A DNA stretch of 64,000 nt, from assembly GCF_024713945.1 (NCBI RefSeq), contig NC_134678.1:1240001-1304000 (forward strand), written 5' to 3'. How positions within the stretch are numbered: the first letter of the stretch is position 1; each line of letters opens with the position of its first letter. Below the pieces are notes generated by a model, which was not told the origin of the DNA, searched no databases, and saw only the letters and a list, made by a program, of their open reading frames with translations. Source of the stretch: Dermatophagoides farinae (Eukaryota > Arthropoda > Arachnida > Sarcoptiformes > Pyroglyphidae). The translations under genes were made by a program, and so were the position numbers. Shown one piece after another: positions 36,501 through 49,485 of this stretch.

Positions 36501-39500
36501 CATTCATCGACAGCTGATGATTGTATTCAAAACTGTGGATGAAAATCGAATGGATTTTGAAACTGCAATATTGGAAGAATTATTGGATCGTTTAATCAAA
36601 TCATATAATAATGATAATAAAAATCAATCACAAAAAAATGATGAAACATTCAAACTAATTTGGTCGTTTAATCGATGAAATGTGTGATTATTACAGCCAC
36701 ATTGATAATATTGTCAAGCATCAATTTTTCATTCGATTTCCATCAATATTGATTGATTTATATCAAATATTATTGAATAATCCGCAGAAATTATTTCTTA
36801 TTGAAAATTTTTTCGAAAATTTCTATAAACATTCACAAATGTTATTGCAAAGATATTCCCGATTGGTTTCCATAGATTCCATTATTTGTGATGATAATGA
36901 AGATGAAATTTTAAAATTCATGGATAATGTGGAAGGTTTTATGTCAACAATAACGAAATCATACACGTATGAACAGAATGATTATTTCGGTGATATCGGT
37001 ATCAAACAATGTGCCTTACAATTATCATTCATTGTCGATCATTTTGTATTTACAATTGGTAATGGTGACATTATTAGAGGACGTATTCGACGATTCATTA
37101 GTTTGATATTATTTTCATTATCAACATTGAAATGTGATGATTACGAAACTGTATCTGATATGATTATCGAATTTATGAAGAATTTGAATCAAAAATTTCT
37201 TGTCACTTGTACGGAATTTCAAATTCAAAATGATTTTTCCATATTACATGATTTATATGCAATATCAAATGATGATATTGTCCTACCATTATTACAATTT
37301 ATTGAACATCATCATGATAATGATAATAATTTAGCCATTTATATGAAGAAAATGTCCACATGGAATGCCGATGAACAATATGATGATCTTGTAAGATTTG
37401 CTCAAATCAATTCGCTAATGATAACCATTGCCAATGGATTGTTTTACTTTGGCAATGATGATGATGATCATCATCGACAACAATTGTTAATAATTCTGAT
37501 TAGACAATTGTTCAAGAATATTTATCTATTGGAGAAATTCATTATAATTTCAAAACGTTGGAATTTACTTCCACTGGCCAAATTGAATGTAATTGAATCG
37601 ATTATCGATGAATATAAATCACATCTACCAACATTACTTAAAGAAGATGAATCGTCGATTATGATGGCAATTTTTCAATCAATCGATCAACAACAACAAC
37701 AACAACCAGAATTTGCTACATTGCCATTTATTGCTTATTTGTTGGAAAAATATCCATCAACCAATATGTCATTGGCGAATATTTGTGAAATGAATTCTAA
37801 TTGGAAAAATTGTCAACATCAGCAACAACAACAACAACAACAATGGATTCAATTGATTGAAACGAATAATCATGAAACAATTGATCAATCTTTACATCGA
37901 ATTATCGAACCAAATATCAATGTTGAAATGATTGGTGATAATGAAACAACAATTGTACAACGATTATCAAATGTGGCCGATCTATCCCCGGAAACTGTAT
38001 ATGAATTATTATTCACCATTAATATGGCTCTTTATAAATTGCCCACTATGCAGATGATAAAATCGAATATAATGAATACGATGAAATTATTAAGTGAAAG
38101 TGATTTCTGTAATAGCCATTGGTTTAAAACATTTCCAAACATTAATGATAATCGTATGCAATATCAAATTAATTATCTAACAGCTAATCTTTTGGAAACA
38201 TTTACAAAACAATTAATCACTGATTCATCATTTGGAATGGAAGAATTTACAATGTGTATTTCAATATATAAACAATGGTGTCAACTGATATTTGCCATAC
38301 CAGATGATCAAATGCAATTGGATACGGCTATTCTTTGCAGTAAAATATTTCGATCATTAACAACATTTATTCGTTTAGCACAAAAATGGATCAATAATCA
38401 TCGTGGTAATGATGAAGAACAGAACTATTCCAATATTATTGAATCGATTCGTAATTTTCTAGCCTATCATTGTTTGAATATGTTATTACCATTGTTTGTA
38501 ATCATGAGCGATATGTTGGATCAAAAGAAGCAAAAACAATCATCATTGTTTATTGAATTAATTCATAGTTTATCCAGTGTTTTACTTTGTATCGATGATG
38601 AATGTTTACAAGATATGGCTATGCTTGAATTGAATCAATCATTATTAATGTACAATGAAGACAGTGTTGTTGAACAAAGAATGAAATGTTTAATGGATCA
38701 ATTGTCATCATCATCATCATCTACGAATCGGATGAATTGTCTTCATACAGATAATGGTTACTATGATTATATTATCGAACATGTGACACCATTATTATTG
38801 AAAAATGATTATCATACAATATTCACTGCATATCATCTAGTCAGTATTGCTTGTCATTCGGCTAATTGGTCATGTAAAAATGGAAAAAATTCACCATCTA
38901 CAAGTACAATGGATGCAGAAATTACTGAGATTACATTATCACAATTGAAATCTTTCGACAAAAATGATGGACATGATCGAGATAATGGTGGCGAAATTAA
39001 TCCTGTCTGTTATCCACCAAAATTTCTGATGGCTCTATTAGAATCATTGTTTGCATCGATATCGATCGATGATCTTCAATCACAAGCAACATTTGCCTAT
39101 CTACTTGTATGGACAATTTATTTACGATTATTACAACGATTTCCATATAAAGATCATGGTGAAAATGAAATTCGTTCGGATCTAATCAATTATCTGGTTG
39201 AATTGAATCTACATAATCAATTTCTACAGAATCTATTCTTATTAATGCATGATTCAATTGATTGGGATCTAGATCGTAATTATCTACAATCGATTATTCA
39301 TTCAATTACTGATCAACAAACCAATTTGATTGATATGGATTGTTTAAAAGATTCGAATCGTTTGTTACAGTTAATTGGATCCATATCAGATACAAATCAA
39401 AATGCTCGTTTAGCTGTCTTTGTTTATTATCAATCACTATGTCATATGGCTAATGTTGTTCGTTGTTGGTTTAATACATTACGACATCATCAAAAAGAAA

Positions 39501-40204
39501 CAGTCGATTATGTTACACGACGATATTTTAGTCAATTATTGATGGAAAAAGAATTGGAACAGATAAAGAATGTTGATTATGAAAAATTGGGCAATATTCA
39601 AATTAAATTCAGTAGAAAATTGCATGAAATATCGGCAATTTATTCATTGAAAGAGATTAGTTTTGGTATACGATTCATTTTTGAGGCAAATTATCCATTA
39701 ACTGCTTTGTCCATACAATGTTTCGATAAAAGTGGTGTTAGTGAAGATGTTTGCCGTAAATGGTTACAACGTTTGACTATATTCTTCAATCGAATGGTAT
39801 TTATTTTTATTTATTAATTATTTCACTTGCCACAATCTTTATTAAACTGATTTTTTTTTTCTTTCTTTCGTTCGATCGTTAGAATTGTTCCATACTGGAC
39901 GGTATCATTATGATCAAACCAACAATGGATAAACTATTCGAAGGTATGGAAGAATGTATGATTTGTTTATACGTATTGTACGGTATGAATGGTCAACTTC
40001 CTCGTTTTAAATGTCCACAATGTAAGAAAAAATTTCATACTACATGTATGGTAAGTATAAAATGATGTTGGCCAAACATTTATCATCAATTGTTAATAAT
40101 TTCTTTTTTTTGTTTTGTTTTCTCATCTATGTAAAAAATAGCGAAAATGGTTTCAAACACATCACAGTGCTACTTGTCCACAATGTAAATTTGAATTTCA
40201 ATAA
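33544..40204 (+). CDS. LTN1: Listerin E3 ubiquitin ligase, with a one-base frame disruption
   Basis: Ribosome-quality-control E3 ligase that ubiquitinates nascent chains on stalled 60S subunits. Exon 1 (33544-33573) encodes only MSNRTKGNVK. Exon 2 (33637 to 39796) starts PSNSERASRLL, the conserved listerin N-terminus, followed by KHMAKKDVNTKMKALEEF. Exons 39883-40050 and 40142-40204 encode FEGMEECMICL and the C-terminal RING: C-x2-C (ECMICL), CPQCKKKFHTTC and CPQCKFEF, ending at the last residue as in the family. The middle is alpha-helical repeat with Asn/Gln/Asp runs. The total is about 2130-2140 residues, longer than the roughly 1770 of human listerin. The frame read from 33637 stops at TGA 36676-36678, while the frame that continues to the RING is open from 36659. 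One extra base, a 34-base GT-AG intron, or +1 slippage would join them; I cannot tell which. Confidence 0.9.
36656..36695 (+). other. Frame-change site in listerin
   Basis: The upstream frame ends ETFKLIWSFNR then TGA. The downstream frame has TAA at 36656-36658 and then reads FGRLIDEMCDYYSHIDNI. The two frames overlap by about 18 bases, and both sides look coding, so only one base separates a continuous protein. A GT...AG segment of 34 bases (36662-36695, ending in attacag) has a length of 3n+1 and would also restore frame. Confidence 0.85.
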
Positions 40205-40254
40205 ATCAAACATTTAATCACATATATCGATAATTAATTTTCGGTTGTGTCCTG

Positions 40255-40260
40255 AATAAA
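40255..40260 (+). terminator. Listerin polyadenylation signal AATAAA
   Basis: AATAAA 51 bases after the listerin stop codon, repeated as an AATA tandem. Position and spacing are typical. Confidence 0.55.
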
Positions 40261-41135
40261 TAAATAAATTTTTTTTTGATTTTATTTTCCTTTTTAAATC
40301 AATCATCACATTTTTTTGTTTGTATTTTTTTTTCGAAAAAAAATTACAAAGTTTTAATTTTTGGCCACTAGATGGGGTGATTATTTTTGTTTCTAATAAT
40401 CACAAAGTAAAATATTCCAATATTGTGGGTGGATAGATTAATGGTTCATTCGAAATTTCACCATCACCATTATTATTTGTTGATGTTCGATTATTTATTA
40501 CACAAATTAATCGATTAATCACTATATATGAACATTCGTGTGCATCTTTTTTTTTTAATTTTCATATTGTCTTGTTGCTGTTGTTTTTGTTGTTGTTGTT
40601 GTTATTCGTGTCTGCGTATTTGGCTACAACCAGCACAAAAATCAATTCGATGTGCACTGATTGATTGATTGTATTTTGATCAACCAAAAGAAAAGAAAAA
40701 AACGTGACAAAGATGTTTTCACTTTATCACAATTGATGATGATGATGATGATGATGATGACCATGCTCTCAACATTTTATGAATGTTCATTTGTGCTGAC
40801 ATAAATATTGATCAAGCTACATTTGCAAACATTCGATCATATCCAATCTTTACTTCCGATTTGTTATCTATGAATATCGTCGTTTGTTAAACATACACAC
40901 ACACACATAATAATAACAAATAACCGACAATCAATTCACAATTCAATTAGGACGACGACGACGACGACGACTTTTCAAATATTGTAATTCTAATTTTGGA
41001 AATTTTATTCAAATCCAACACAATGGATGTCTTGTTATCGATCGTTATTGATCAATCGATTTTTTTTTTGGTGAACGGTAATGGTTGATGGTTGATGGTG
41101 GAGGTGGACAATAAATAAGCGCCCAATTATTCACA

Positions 41136-41315
41136 ATGAATTCATATATCCTGTTTTGGTTCTTTTCGACTATTTCATCAATTGAATGTGAACAAAAACA
41201 AACTGATTATCATCAATTGCCCTATCACCAAAATAATGGGCGCATCATTTATTCATCATTCATTCAAACAGGACAATCAGATCGAATTGTCGCACCAATT
41301 TATCAACAATCTTGA
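41136..41315 (+). CDS. Candidate 59-residue secreted peptide
   Basis: A short frame from ATG to TGA. The first 17 residues (MNSYILFWFFSTISSIE) are a plausible signal peptide, and the remaining 40 residues are polar and not repeat-derived, with HQLPYHQNNGRIIYSSFIQT and RIVAPIYQQS. One Cys at position 18 would be at or near the cleavage site. No family was recognised and no intron is needed. It is too short for statistics by eye, so it could be a chance frame or the first exon of something longer. Confidence 0.35.
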   Translation: MNSYILFWFFSTISSIECEQKQTDYHQLPYHQNNGRIIYSSFIQTGQSDRIVAPIYQQS

Positions 41316-41569
41316 TGACATATAATCAAAAATACAAACATCGAACAAAACAAACGGTATACAAATCTGTTGACCTGGTCAATTTAATTTTTTTTTTTAA
41401 ATTTCCATTATTCCATTTTTTTGATAATATATTTAGATTGTGAATACATATCATAACACTGTAGTACCTAAATTGAATAGTGACAATCAAAATTCAATTT
41501 AGGTTAATTACCCTATTCCATTACCCTCATTTTTTACATTATTGTTGTTGATTGTTCATGTTTATATTT

Positions 41570-41596
41570 GATGATGATGATGATGATGATGATGAT
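41570..41596. repeat. (GAT)9 microsatellite
   Basis: Uninterrupted GAT repeat in the interval downstream of listerin. Confidence 0.9.
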
Positions 41597-42301
41597 AAAG
41601 ATCTAATGTTTTCTGTCAATGTGTGTGTGTGGACAATCAACAGATTACATTGCCCCAGATCATTGATTAAGGGTTAAAGTTTTGTTGTTGTCGTTGTTGT
41701 TTTCGTCGTTGTCGTTGTCGTTGTTGTTGTCGTTGTTGTAAGATTAAATAATTGTTTCTGTGATAATGAGACATTATTGTCGTTGAGGTTTTTGCATGAA
41801 TGAATTTCAAAATCATTGATGAATTGAATTCACAATGTGTGTGTGTGTGTGTGTATATGTGGTGAAAAAAAGATGACATTGAACAACGCTGACAACAATA
41901 AAAAAAAACAACAACATTGTAAGGAACGAAAGCAACAACAAAAAAAAACAATACATTCGTGCCCATTTTTTTTTTTGTAATATTGCTTTTTTGAATCTCA
42001 TTTTTTTTGTCCATTGATATAAAAAAAAAAATTTCCATACCACTGGAATTCATTATTTCAATCAATTTTGAACAACAAAATGGCCAATTGTGTTTTTTTT
42101 TCTTTGATGTGTTCTGCTCTCATTTGATGATGATGATGATGTATAAATCGATATCGAACACAAACACACACGCGCTTTCACTTGTTGTTCGTTTGCCTTG
42201 CATGTCTGTCATATTGGTTTTTATTATCATCAAATAGAATCTATCTATTTGTTTGATTCATGAATTCTATCGACAAAATCTTTTTTTTTGTAAATTTTTG
42301 T

Positions 42302-42307
42302 TTTATT
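42302..42307 (-). terminator. Possible polyadenylation signal of the secreted-protein gene
   Basis: TTTATT on the plus strand, i.e. AATAAA on the minus strand, about 97 bases past the stop codon at 42404. Confidence 0.4.
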
Positions 42308-42403
42308 GACAACCAATAACACACAGGTGGAAATGAATGGGAGAAAATGTTTTTATTTTTAGTATTATTAATACACACAACAGCTACAACAAAAAAAAAA
42401 ATT

Positions 42404-43002
42404 TCAAGATGATGATGATTGTTGCATTCGATTTTGAATATTTTTAAAGAATCCATCAATCGTTTCCATTGCTTCATTAACATTTTTATTGAATGATGAT
42501 GATAATTCAGTTAGATTATAACGTTGATTAATAGTATTCCATGCACCATTCAATACATTTGTAATACAAGTTTTTGTATCAAATGATTTACATTGTTTTT
42601 CTATGGCCAATATCTTATCATCTGGTTCTACTGAATGCATTTTCTGTTCAAATTGTGAATCCTGACAAACATTTATTGTTTGTGATGATGATACAAATCT
42701 TTGTAATGCTTGCATACAAAGATTGTAACGTGCATGTTTGCTATCGAAAAAAAAATCGATATCGATATAATTATTAGAATTAGAATACAAAGGGTTATAA
42801 TTAATTGATCATTTTTTACTTACCAACAGATTACTTTTTCATCTTTACTATTTTCTTTTGACAACATTGATCGTACACTTTGACATTCTTCAACAAATGC
42901 ATTGATGGCTCTATTACAATTGTTGCTACTTTCATCATCTTGAGCATGAACTATGACTACCGTAAATGTAAATAAAATGATTGTGACCATAAATTGATTC
43001 AT
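42404..43002 (-). CDS. Small secreted eight-cysteine protein (2 exons), unrecognised family
   Basis: Minus-strand exons 43002-42824 and 42740-42404 join in phase (TG|C) to 171 residues. The start is a clear signal peptide (MNQFMVTIILFTFTVVIVHA, cleavage likely before QDDE). The mature part has eight cysteines including an adjacent pair made at the splice junction (VICC), in a helical-looking context: CNRAINAFVEEC, KHARYNLCMQAL, VCQDSQFEQKM, AIEKQC, TKTCITNVLNGAW. It ends in a Ser run. One N-glycosylation sequon (NLTE) is present. The pattern resembles small helical, disulfide-bonded secreted proteins of arthropods, but I do not recognise the family. The 83-base intron and the intact frame make it a convincing gene. 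Confidence 0.75.
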
Positions 43003-43124
43003 GGCGCTATATTTTTTTTTGTTGCTTCAAAAAAATTTCTTCTAAATGAACAACCACTTTTCACAATGGCCAACTATGATCAACTAAATTGTTTTTATCT
43101 TTATGACAGTTTACTTGCTTTAGT

Positions 43125-43127
<3 letters not shown>

Positions 43128-43169
<42 letters not shown>
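43128..43169. repeat. (TC)21 microsatellite
   Basis: 42 bases of TC repeat beginning 126 bases upstream of the minus-strand secreted-protein start, so possibly in its promoter. Confidence 0.95.
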
Positions 43170-43171
<2 letters not shown>

Positions 43172-46100
43172 ACTCTCTTTCTCTCTATGTATATGTGTGT
43201 GTAATAATTATATCTAGAATGTCAATTTTATTTATCGAGGTGTTGGCGTTTGTGCATGCATAATAATAATAATGTCATCAGACAAGGTGTGTGCACGCCA
43301 CGAGTGATTGCACATTTTCATCTTAGCCAAACCAAAAAAAAAAAAAAGAAAATTGTCATTTGATTTTTTTTTTGCAAAAAAAAAAGAAAGAAACGCATGG
43401 TTAAATTTCGATTCTATATATATTAATCCATGTTATATGTGGTTGTTTATTATGTTTTTTTTTCTGGCTGTTATGTTGGCAATCGGAACTCTGGACTATT
43501 ATAATAATAGTAGCTAATGGGCTATTATATGGTGGTCATTGGTGAACAGGTGGTCATTATTTTTTTTTCTTTTTTGTTGTTGTCATTGATCATTACATCT
43601 AAGTTCGTGGCTTCCAATCTAATCATCAATTGATGGTGTTATCAAGTTATTTTTTTTTTTTTTTTGATTGTTCTGTCCGCCGCATTTATTTATTATTTGA
43701 TGCTGTGTAGTGATGATAATTAACACATTCGTGACATGTTCTACATACATAAACACACACACACACACACATGGCTCATGAATTGATTGAAAAATAATAT
43801 TTAAAAAAAATTGAAATGCACATTATTCGTTTTTTTCCTTTTTTTTCTTCTTTTTCTCAACATCTGCCTTTTTTTCGATTATATCGAATCAATCAATATG
43901 CATGTATATGTTCAATTTACCTGTTTACAACCACAATAATAATAATGATGATAATGATGATTATAATTACAATTGGTTGTGATCATTAATGATAACACCG
44001 CCCAATTATCATCTCATTCTATATAATCATCATCATGGTTTCTTCTTGTGTGTTCAAAATCGATTGATGACAGTTCTATCGAAATGAATTCATTCAGGTA
44101 GCAAAATTTTCGTTTGATCAACAAACAAACGGAACTATTGGACACTATTGATGATCATCAATTGTAATTGAACCATGGCGACAATAATAATGTTGTAATC
44201 ACACACACACACACACACACACACAATTATCATTGGTCTACTATAATGATTATGATGATGATGATGATGATTGTAATCAATTTCGTTTTTTTTTCTTATT
44301 GAAAGCATTGGACCATTGCAATTATGTTCAAAGATAAATTGATTCATTGGTCCATTTGGCAAATACAAACATCAACAACAATAAATGGAATATAAATGAA
44401 AGTCAAATTCACAATGTGTGTGTGTGGTCATTGAATTGTATGATGATGATCATCATCATCATTATTAAAGCAATTGGTGTTTGATGGAAATAATGGATCA
44501 TTTAAACTTTATCTCCAATTAGTTACATAAAAAAAACATTGTTGTTGTTGTTGTTATTGTTGCTAGAATGTGTGCAACCTAATTTTCAAAATGATTCTGG
44601 TCAATTCATTCATTATATTGACCAAATGAAATACATGGTTGTATTCGTGATTATTATGGCTACAACCGAACAACCACCACCACCACCAAAATAAAAATGA
44701 TGATGATGATGATGATTATGTTCCAAAAATAAAACATTGTTAATCATAATTTATTTATTTTTTTTTGGAGAGATATAGATTTATCATCATCAACACTTGT
44801 TGATCTTGAGATTTACTGTTGTTTATCCAACAATATTTGATATCAGCTATCGATCGATTATCGAATGATTATGATGATGATGATGATCTTCCTGGATTGA
44901 TCCAAAAAACAAAAAAAAAAATTTATGATAATTTGAATTTAACATTACTTATCGATACTACTACTATCATGTTCATATCATTAGTCACTGATCATCGTGT
45001 ACGATTTTGTAGTTAGTTTTGATTACTTGGTTGGTCAATGGTCTGGTACATGCATATCATACATCATTGTGTGTATGTGTGTGTGTGTGGATCGTATCAT
45101 TGAATGGGTTAGTGTAGGCGCATACATATGCATGGATCGATGGATTGCTGGATGAATAGATGGATGGATGGATGGATGCCCATTTAATTAGGCTTATAAT
45201 GGCTATGTCCAACTTGTTCCTACTTAGTGTGCATGTTTTTTTAGCCAAATGGCCATATTATGCATTGCTTTAAAATGAATGAATTTTTTTTTTCGTTGTT
45301 TTTTTTCCACTGGACAAGGAAATTGATCATGGATTTATATATAAATATTACATGTGTTGGTGTGTGTGTGTGTGTAAAATGTCTGATTTGAAAAAAAAAC
45401 ACTGGTGGCTTATATTTCAATATAATAATAATGGCCATTGGCCAAATTAGATCAGATTTGGTAATCCAATCATCATGGATACTGTCATCATACTATTAGC
45501 CAAATTTTTTTTCTGACAAATTGATCTTTCAAAATCCAAAATCTATAACATTTTAATCACTATATATATAGTGTTGATTCTATTGGAATTCAAATTGATG
45601 ACAAATGTGATGCAGTGACATTTTGTTGAAAACAACAAAAAAAAGAAACGATATCCTGTAGTAGTCGTTTGAATCATTTCCGTTGATCCTGGAACAATAA
45701 TAATAATAATGCTTTTTTTAATTGAATCCTGATCATGGATCATCATGGATCATTGTTATTGTTGATGGTGGTGGTGGCTACTGTTGTTCCATATTCATAT
45801 CATTTTATTTTGTCTTAACTTGAATAAAGATAAATGGACAGGTAAACAATGTTTATAGATCATTCAACCAAGCAACAAGCAACAAGCAGCACGTACAAAA
45901 TATTTTTTTTTTTTTTTTTTTGGGGGGAATCCAATTGAATTCAGTTGAACATGTGTTTATGTAAATTGGATGAATGATGTTCATATCAAATTTTGGATAT
46001 AGAACGTTTTTCGATATAATAGAATAACGACAAATTGTTTGTTGTATCTCTCTCTCTCTCTCTCTGTATCTCTTTTTTTTCTCCATAAACACAGGTCATG

Positions 46101-46774
46101 TACATGGATTGAGCCTGACACGAGCATTGAATGATTGTTGTTGTTGTTGTTGTTGTGTTTTTTTTTATATATATGAGAAATTATGGCCATTGTTTATTTG
46201 TTTGTTGTTTTGTCAAGACACGGGCAATTGTTTTCATCAGAAAATTTTTTTGATGAAACAATTTACGATGATGAAAAAATAATCAATCTTCACCCAGTTT
46301 TTTTTTTACATTTCATTTCTAAAATCTTCCAAGTTTTTTCTTCCTTCTTGTTGTTGTTGTTGTTGTTGTTGTTGTTGAATTTTTTTTCTTTCAAACTTTC
46401 ATCATTATTCAAGCTGTCAACAATTATTATTTTTTTTTTGGTCGACATAAACATTATGGTTCCACGACAAAAAAAAACAACATTTATCTCACTCTCCCTC
46501 CCTCGCTCTATGTATAATAATGCTGGACATACATGATTCTTTCAGAGAAAAAACAAAAAAAAAATAAATAAAAATAATCCGATTTACCGGCTTCATATAG
46601 CCATTTTTATAGTTCTGGTTTTTTGTTGTTGTTGTTGTTGCTGCTGTTGTTGTCGATCGATTTTTTTCGATAATGATCGTGATGATTGCATTAATTATGA
46701 AAAAATATATTCAGCATTTTTTTCCCTGACTTTCTCTATTTTTCAACTTGTATAAGATGTTCAATATGTCCGTA

Positions 46775-46777
<3 letters not shown>

Positions 46778-46806
<29 letters not shown>
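46778..46806. repeat. (GT)n microsatellite
   Basis: About 29 bases of uninterrupted GT repeat in the long non-coding stretch. Confidence 0.95.
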
Positions 46807-47420
46807 ACGAATGGAATCGAAACGCAAAAAATCATTTCATAAATATTGCAATTGAAACTTCATTCTTCACTTCCTGAAATGTTCCAAAAACTTTGGATAT
46901 GCCAGTATTAATTGCTGGACATTAATTGAATGATGAATTTATTCATTGTATTAACCCCGGAAGTATATGTGTGTGTGCGTGTCCCATTACAAATGACAAA
47001 CTATCCTGTTTGTTGTGTTGAATATGCAGTGTGTGTATGTGTGTGTGTGCAATGTTAGATAGATTCTTAACTTACTGGTCTGGAATTTGATATATGATAT
47101 CAGTGCATATATATGAATAATGTGCTTGTTTTTTTTTTTTTTTGGTGTAGTAGCCAAAGTTCATTCGACTTGTTCTCTGTTTCAATATTGCTGCTATGCC
47201 TCTATGTTGTGTATATATCATTATTATTCTGGCTCCCAAACTATAGATTATACAACAACAAGTGTTTAAATACAGACAGAGAAAGAGACACCAAAAAAAA
47301 AGAGAAAAAAATAGAAAGATGGACAACATGACAGGAGAGAAACAGAAAAACATTGTGTGTGTGAGAAAGAGAAAAAGAGAGGATCGGTCACGAAGATGAC
47401 TTGACTATAGAAGAAATATA

Positions 47421-47486
47421 TCATTTTTGATTGAAATGGAAGCCATCATAGTCAGTTTGGCGACCAAGTCCGTTGCGCTTGCTTAC
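47421..47486 (-). CDS. Candidate terminal exon or peptide fragment
   Basis: On the minus strand, tttatttcag is followed by a 66-base open segment that ends in TGA and reads SKRNGLGRQTDYDGFHFNQK after an initial Val. The composition is unlike the surrounding repeats, and a Lys-Arg pair precedes the last 17 residues, as in processed peptide precursors. The same junction reads AG|GTAAGC, so it could instead be a donor or a zero-length recursive splice site. No partner exon was found. Confidence 0.22.
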   Translation of the reverse strand, partial: VSKRNGLGRQTDYDGFHFNQK

Positions 47487-49453
47487 CTGAAATAAATAAC
47501 AACAGCCAGATATACCTTGTTGTACAATTTGGTTATTATTCAATAACATCAATCTAATCTGCCATATGAATTATCTACTATATATGTTTATATCTGAGTC
47601 TGTATGTCTGTATTTATGTATTTATGTGTGTGTGTGTGAATCTGGAAACCACACACACATCACACCGGCATAGCAAGGTGAATTAAGCTTATCGTCTGGT
47701 TACATCCAGTGTTTGTGTGTGTGAATTTTTTTTTTTAGTCGACGTTTTTTAAAAAAAAAAAACAAAACAACCCAAGATTGATGATTATCTTTTATGAATG
47801 ATGCTGATGATGATGATGATGACCATGATCTAATTATGATGTGACCGCTTTCATTTAACTCATCTGTATACGTGTGTGTGCCTGTGTGTGTGTATGTGTG
47901 TGTGACAGTGAAAATTGTCCCAAATTCAAAAAAAGATACATAAAATTTTTTTTTCTGCTATCAAGTATAATTTTTTTCCACTACATTCCAAAGGTCATCT
48001 AACCAGCCAGTCAGCCATAACACAGTGTGTGATATGATACCCGATAATATTTGATATTCGTCGTGATCATCCATCGTTTCACCATCTCCATTTTGAAGTT
48101 GAATGTTTGTGATTTTTTTTTTCGTTGTTGTTGTGGATTATTCTTGATGGAAAAACATAGTACATCATCATCATATTGATCTTTGGTCACATTTTTTTTT
48201 GTTGTTAGCAACAACCAATAACAACAACAACAACAACAAACAAATAATATATAGAGATAGAGAGATATATCCACGCGTCAAAGTTCATGCATGAAATGTC
48301 ATGTGTCCTTCTGCTTATTGCTTCTTCCACAATTTTCACATTACATTATGTGAATTTCTTTCCCATACTCAAGATGTATGATGATGATGATGATGAGAAT
48401 CATAAAAGTGTTGTTGTTTTCTGATCACACACATCAACAACAACGACAACAACAACAACAACAACGACAACGACAACAATCATGAACCTAATTCGGGACT
48501 CAAATCATCATCATTACACATCATAAATTCTATACAATCAATTTTTTTTTGCATTTTCATCGACCGACAACGTCGTCGTTGTAGCCATCGGAATGCTGCT
48601 TAAATCTGGCCATTTACCCAATGTGTGTGTGTGTGTGTTTGATTGTTTGTTTGTACAAGAATGTAAACAAACAAAAAACATCCAAGCAACAACAAGTGAA
48701 ATGTTGAATGTTAAATTCTGTTGTTGTGATCTACGAGGTTAAAGTTTGTCTTTGCCTTGATTTACATATTATTATGTGCCCTGAAATATTTTTTTTGTTT
48801 CGTTTATATATTTTATAGTTATTGAATGTTAGTTATGATAATTTGATTATCTAATACCATCATGGTTCTTAGGTCATAGTTCAATGTGAAAAGGCATTCA
48901 TTATATATGTGAATCTGTTGTCAAATTTATGTGTTTGTGTGTTTACCTTTCTCACCGGGGTTTTTGTGTGTATGTGTGTGTGTGAATTCATGTTTCGTTG
49001 TTGTTCTCTGACCAAGCATTTTCAAGATTTACATTTCATTTGTTTTATTTATGTCATAACGTTCTTAAATATTGTTGTTGAAAAATTTGGATGCCCAAAA
49101 TGAAAAATTCAATCATCATTTCAATTTATTGTCTTCATATTTATTGAATAGAATACAACAAGTGACATTATGATTTCATCATCATCTGGCATCTTTATTT
49201 TTCTGTGTTTCAATATATAATTTTGTTATTCTTATAATCATCACGATATATATTGGTCAACAATAACAATAATAATCATCATTCAAATCTAACCGGTAAG
49301 TGTTGGCTCTCTTTATTGATATTGTCCTAGTTTTTATATTATAAATTTTTTTATAAAATGGTTGTGTTTGTCATGTTTGTTTATGTCAAAATGTCTTCCG
49401 ATATAATATCGATACGATATTGACAATTCAAGTCAGTTTTTGTGCGTGCGTCT

Positions 49454-49458
<5 letters not shown>

Positions 49459-49485
<27 letters not shown>
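49459..49485. repeat. (TG)n microsatellite
   Basis: About 27 bases of uninterrupted TG repeat. Confidence 0.95.

Larger units (their letters stand above)
40205..42403. other. Intergenic region downstream of listerin
   Basis: Listerin 3' UTR followed by AT-rich DNA with (GTT)n near 40585-40600, (GAT)n at 40735-40760 and 41570-41596, (GAC)n near 40951-40970 and a (GTT/GTC) tract near 41682-41738. The only coding-like element is the short frame at 41136-41315. Confidence 0.55.
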
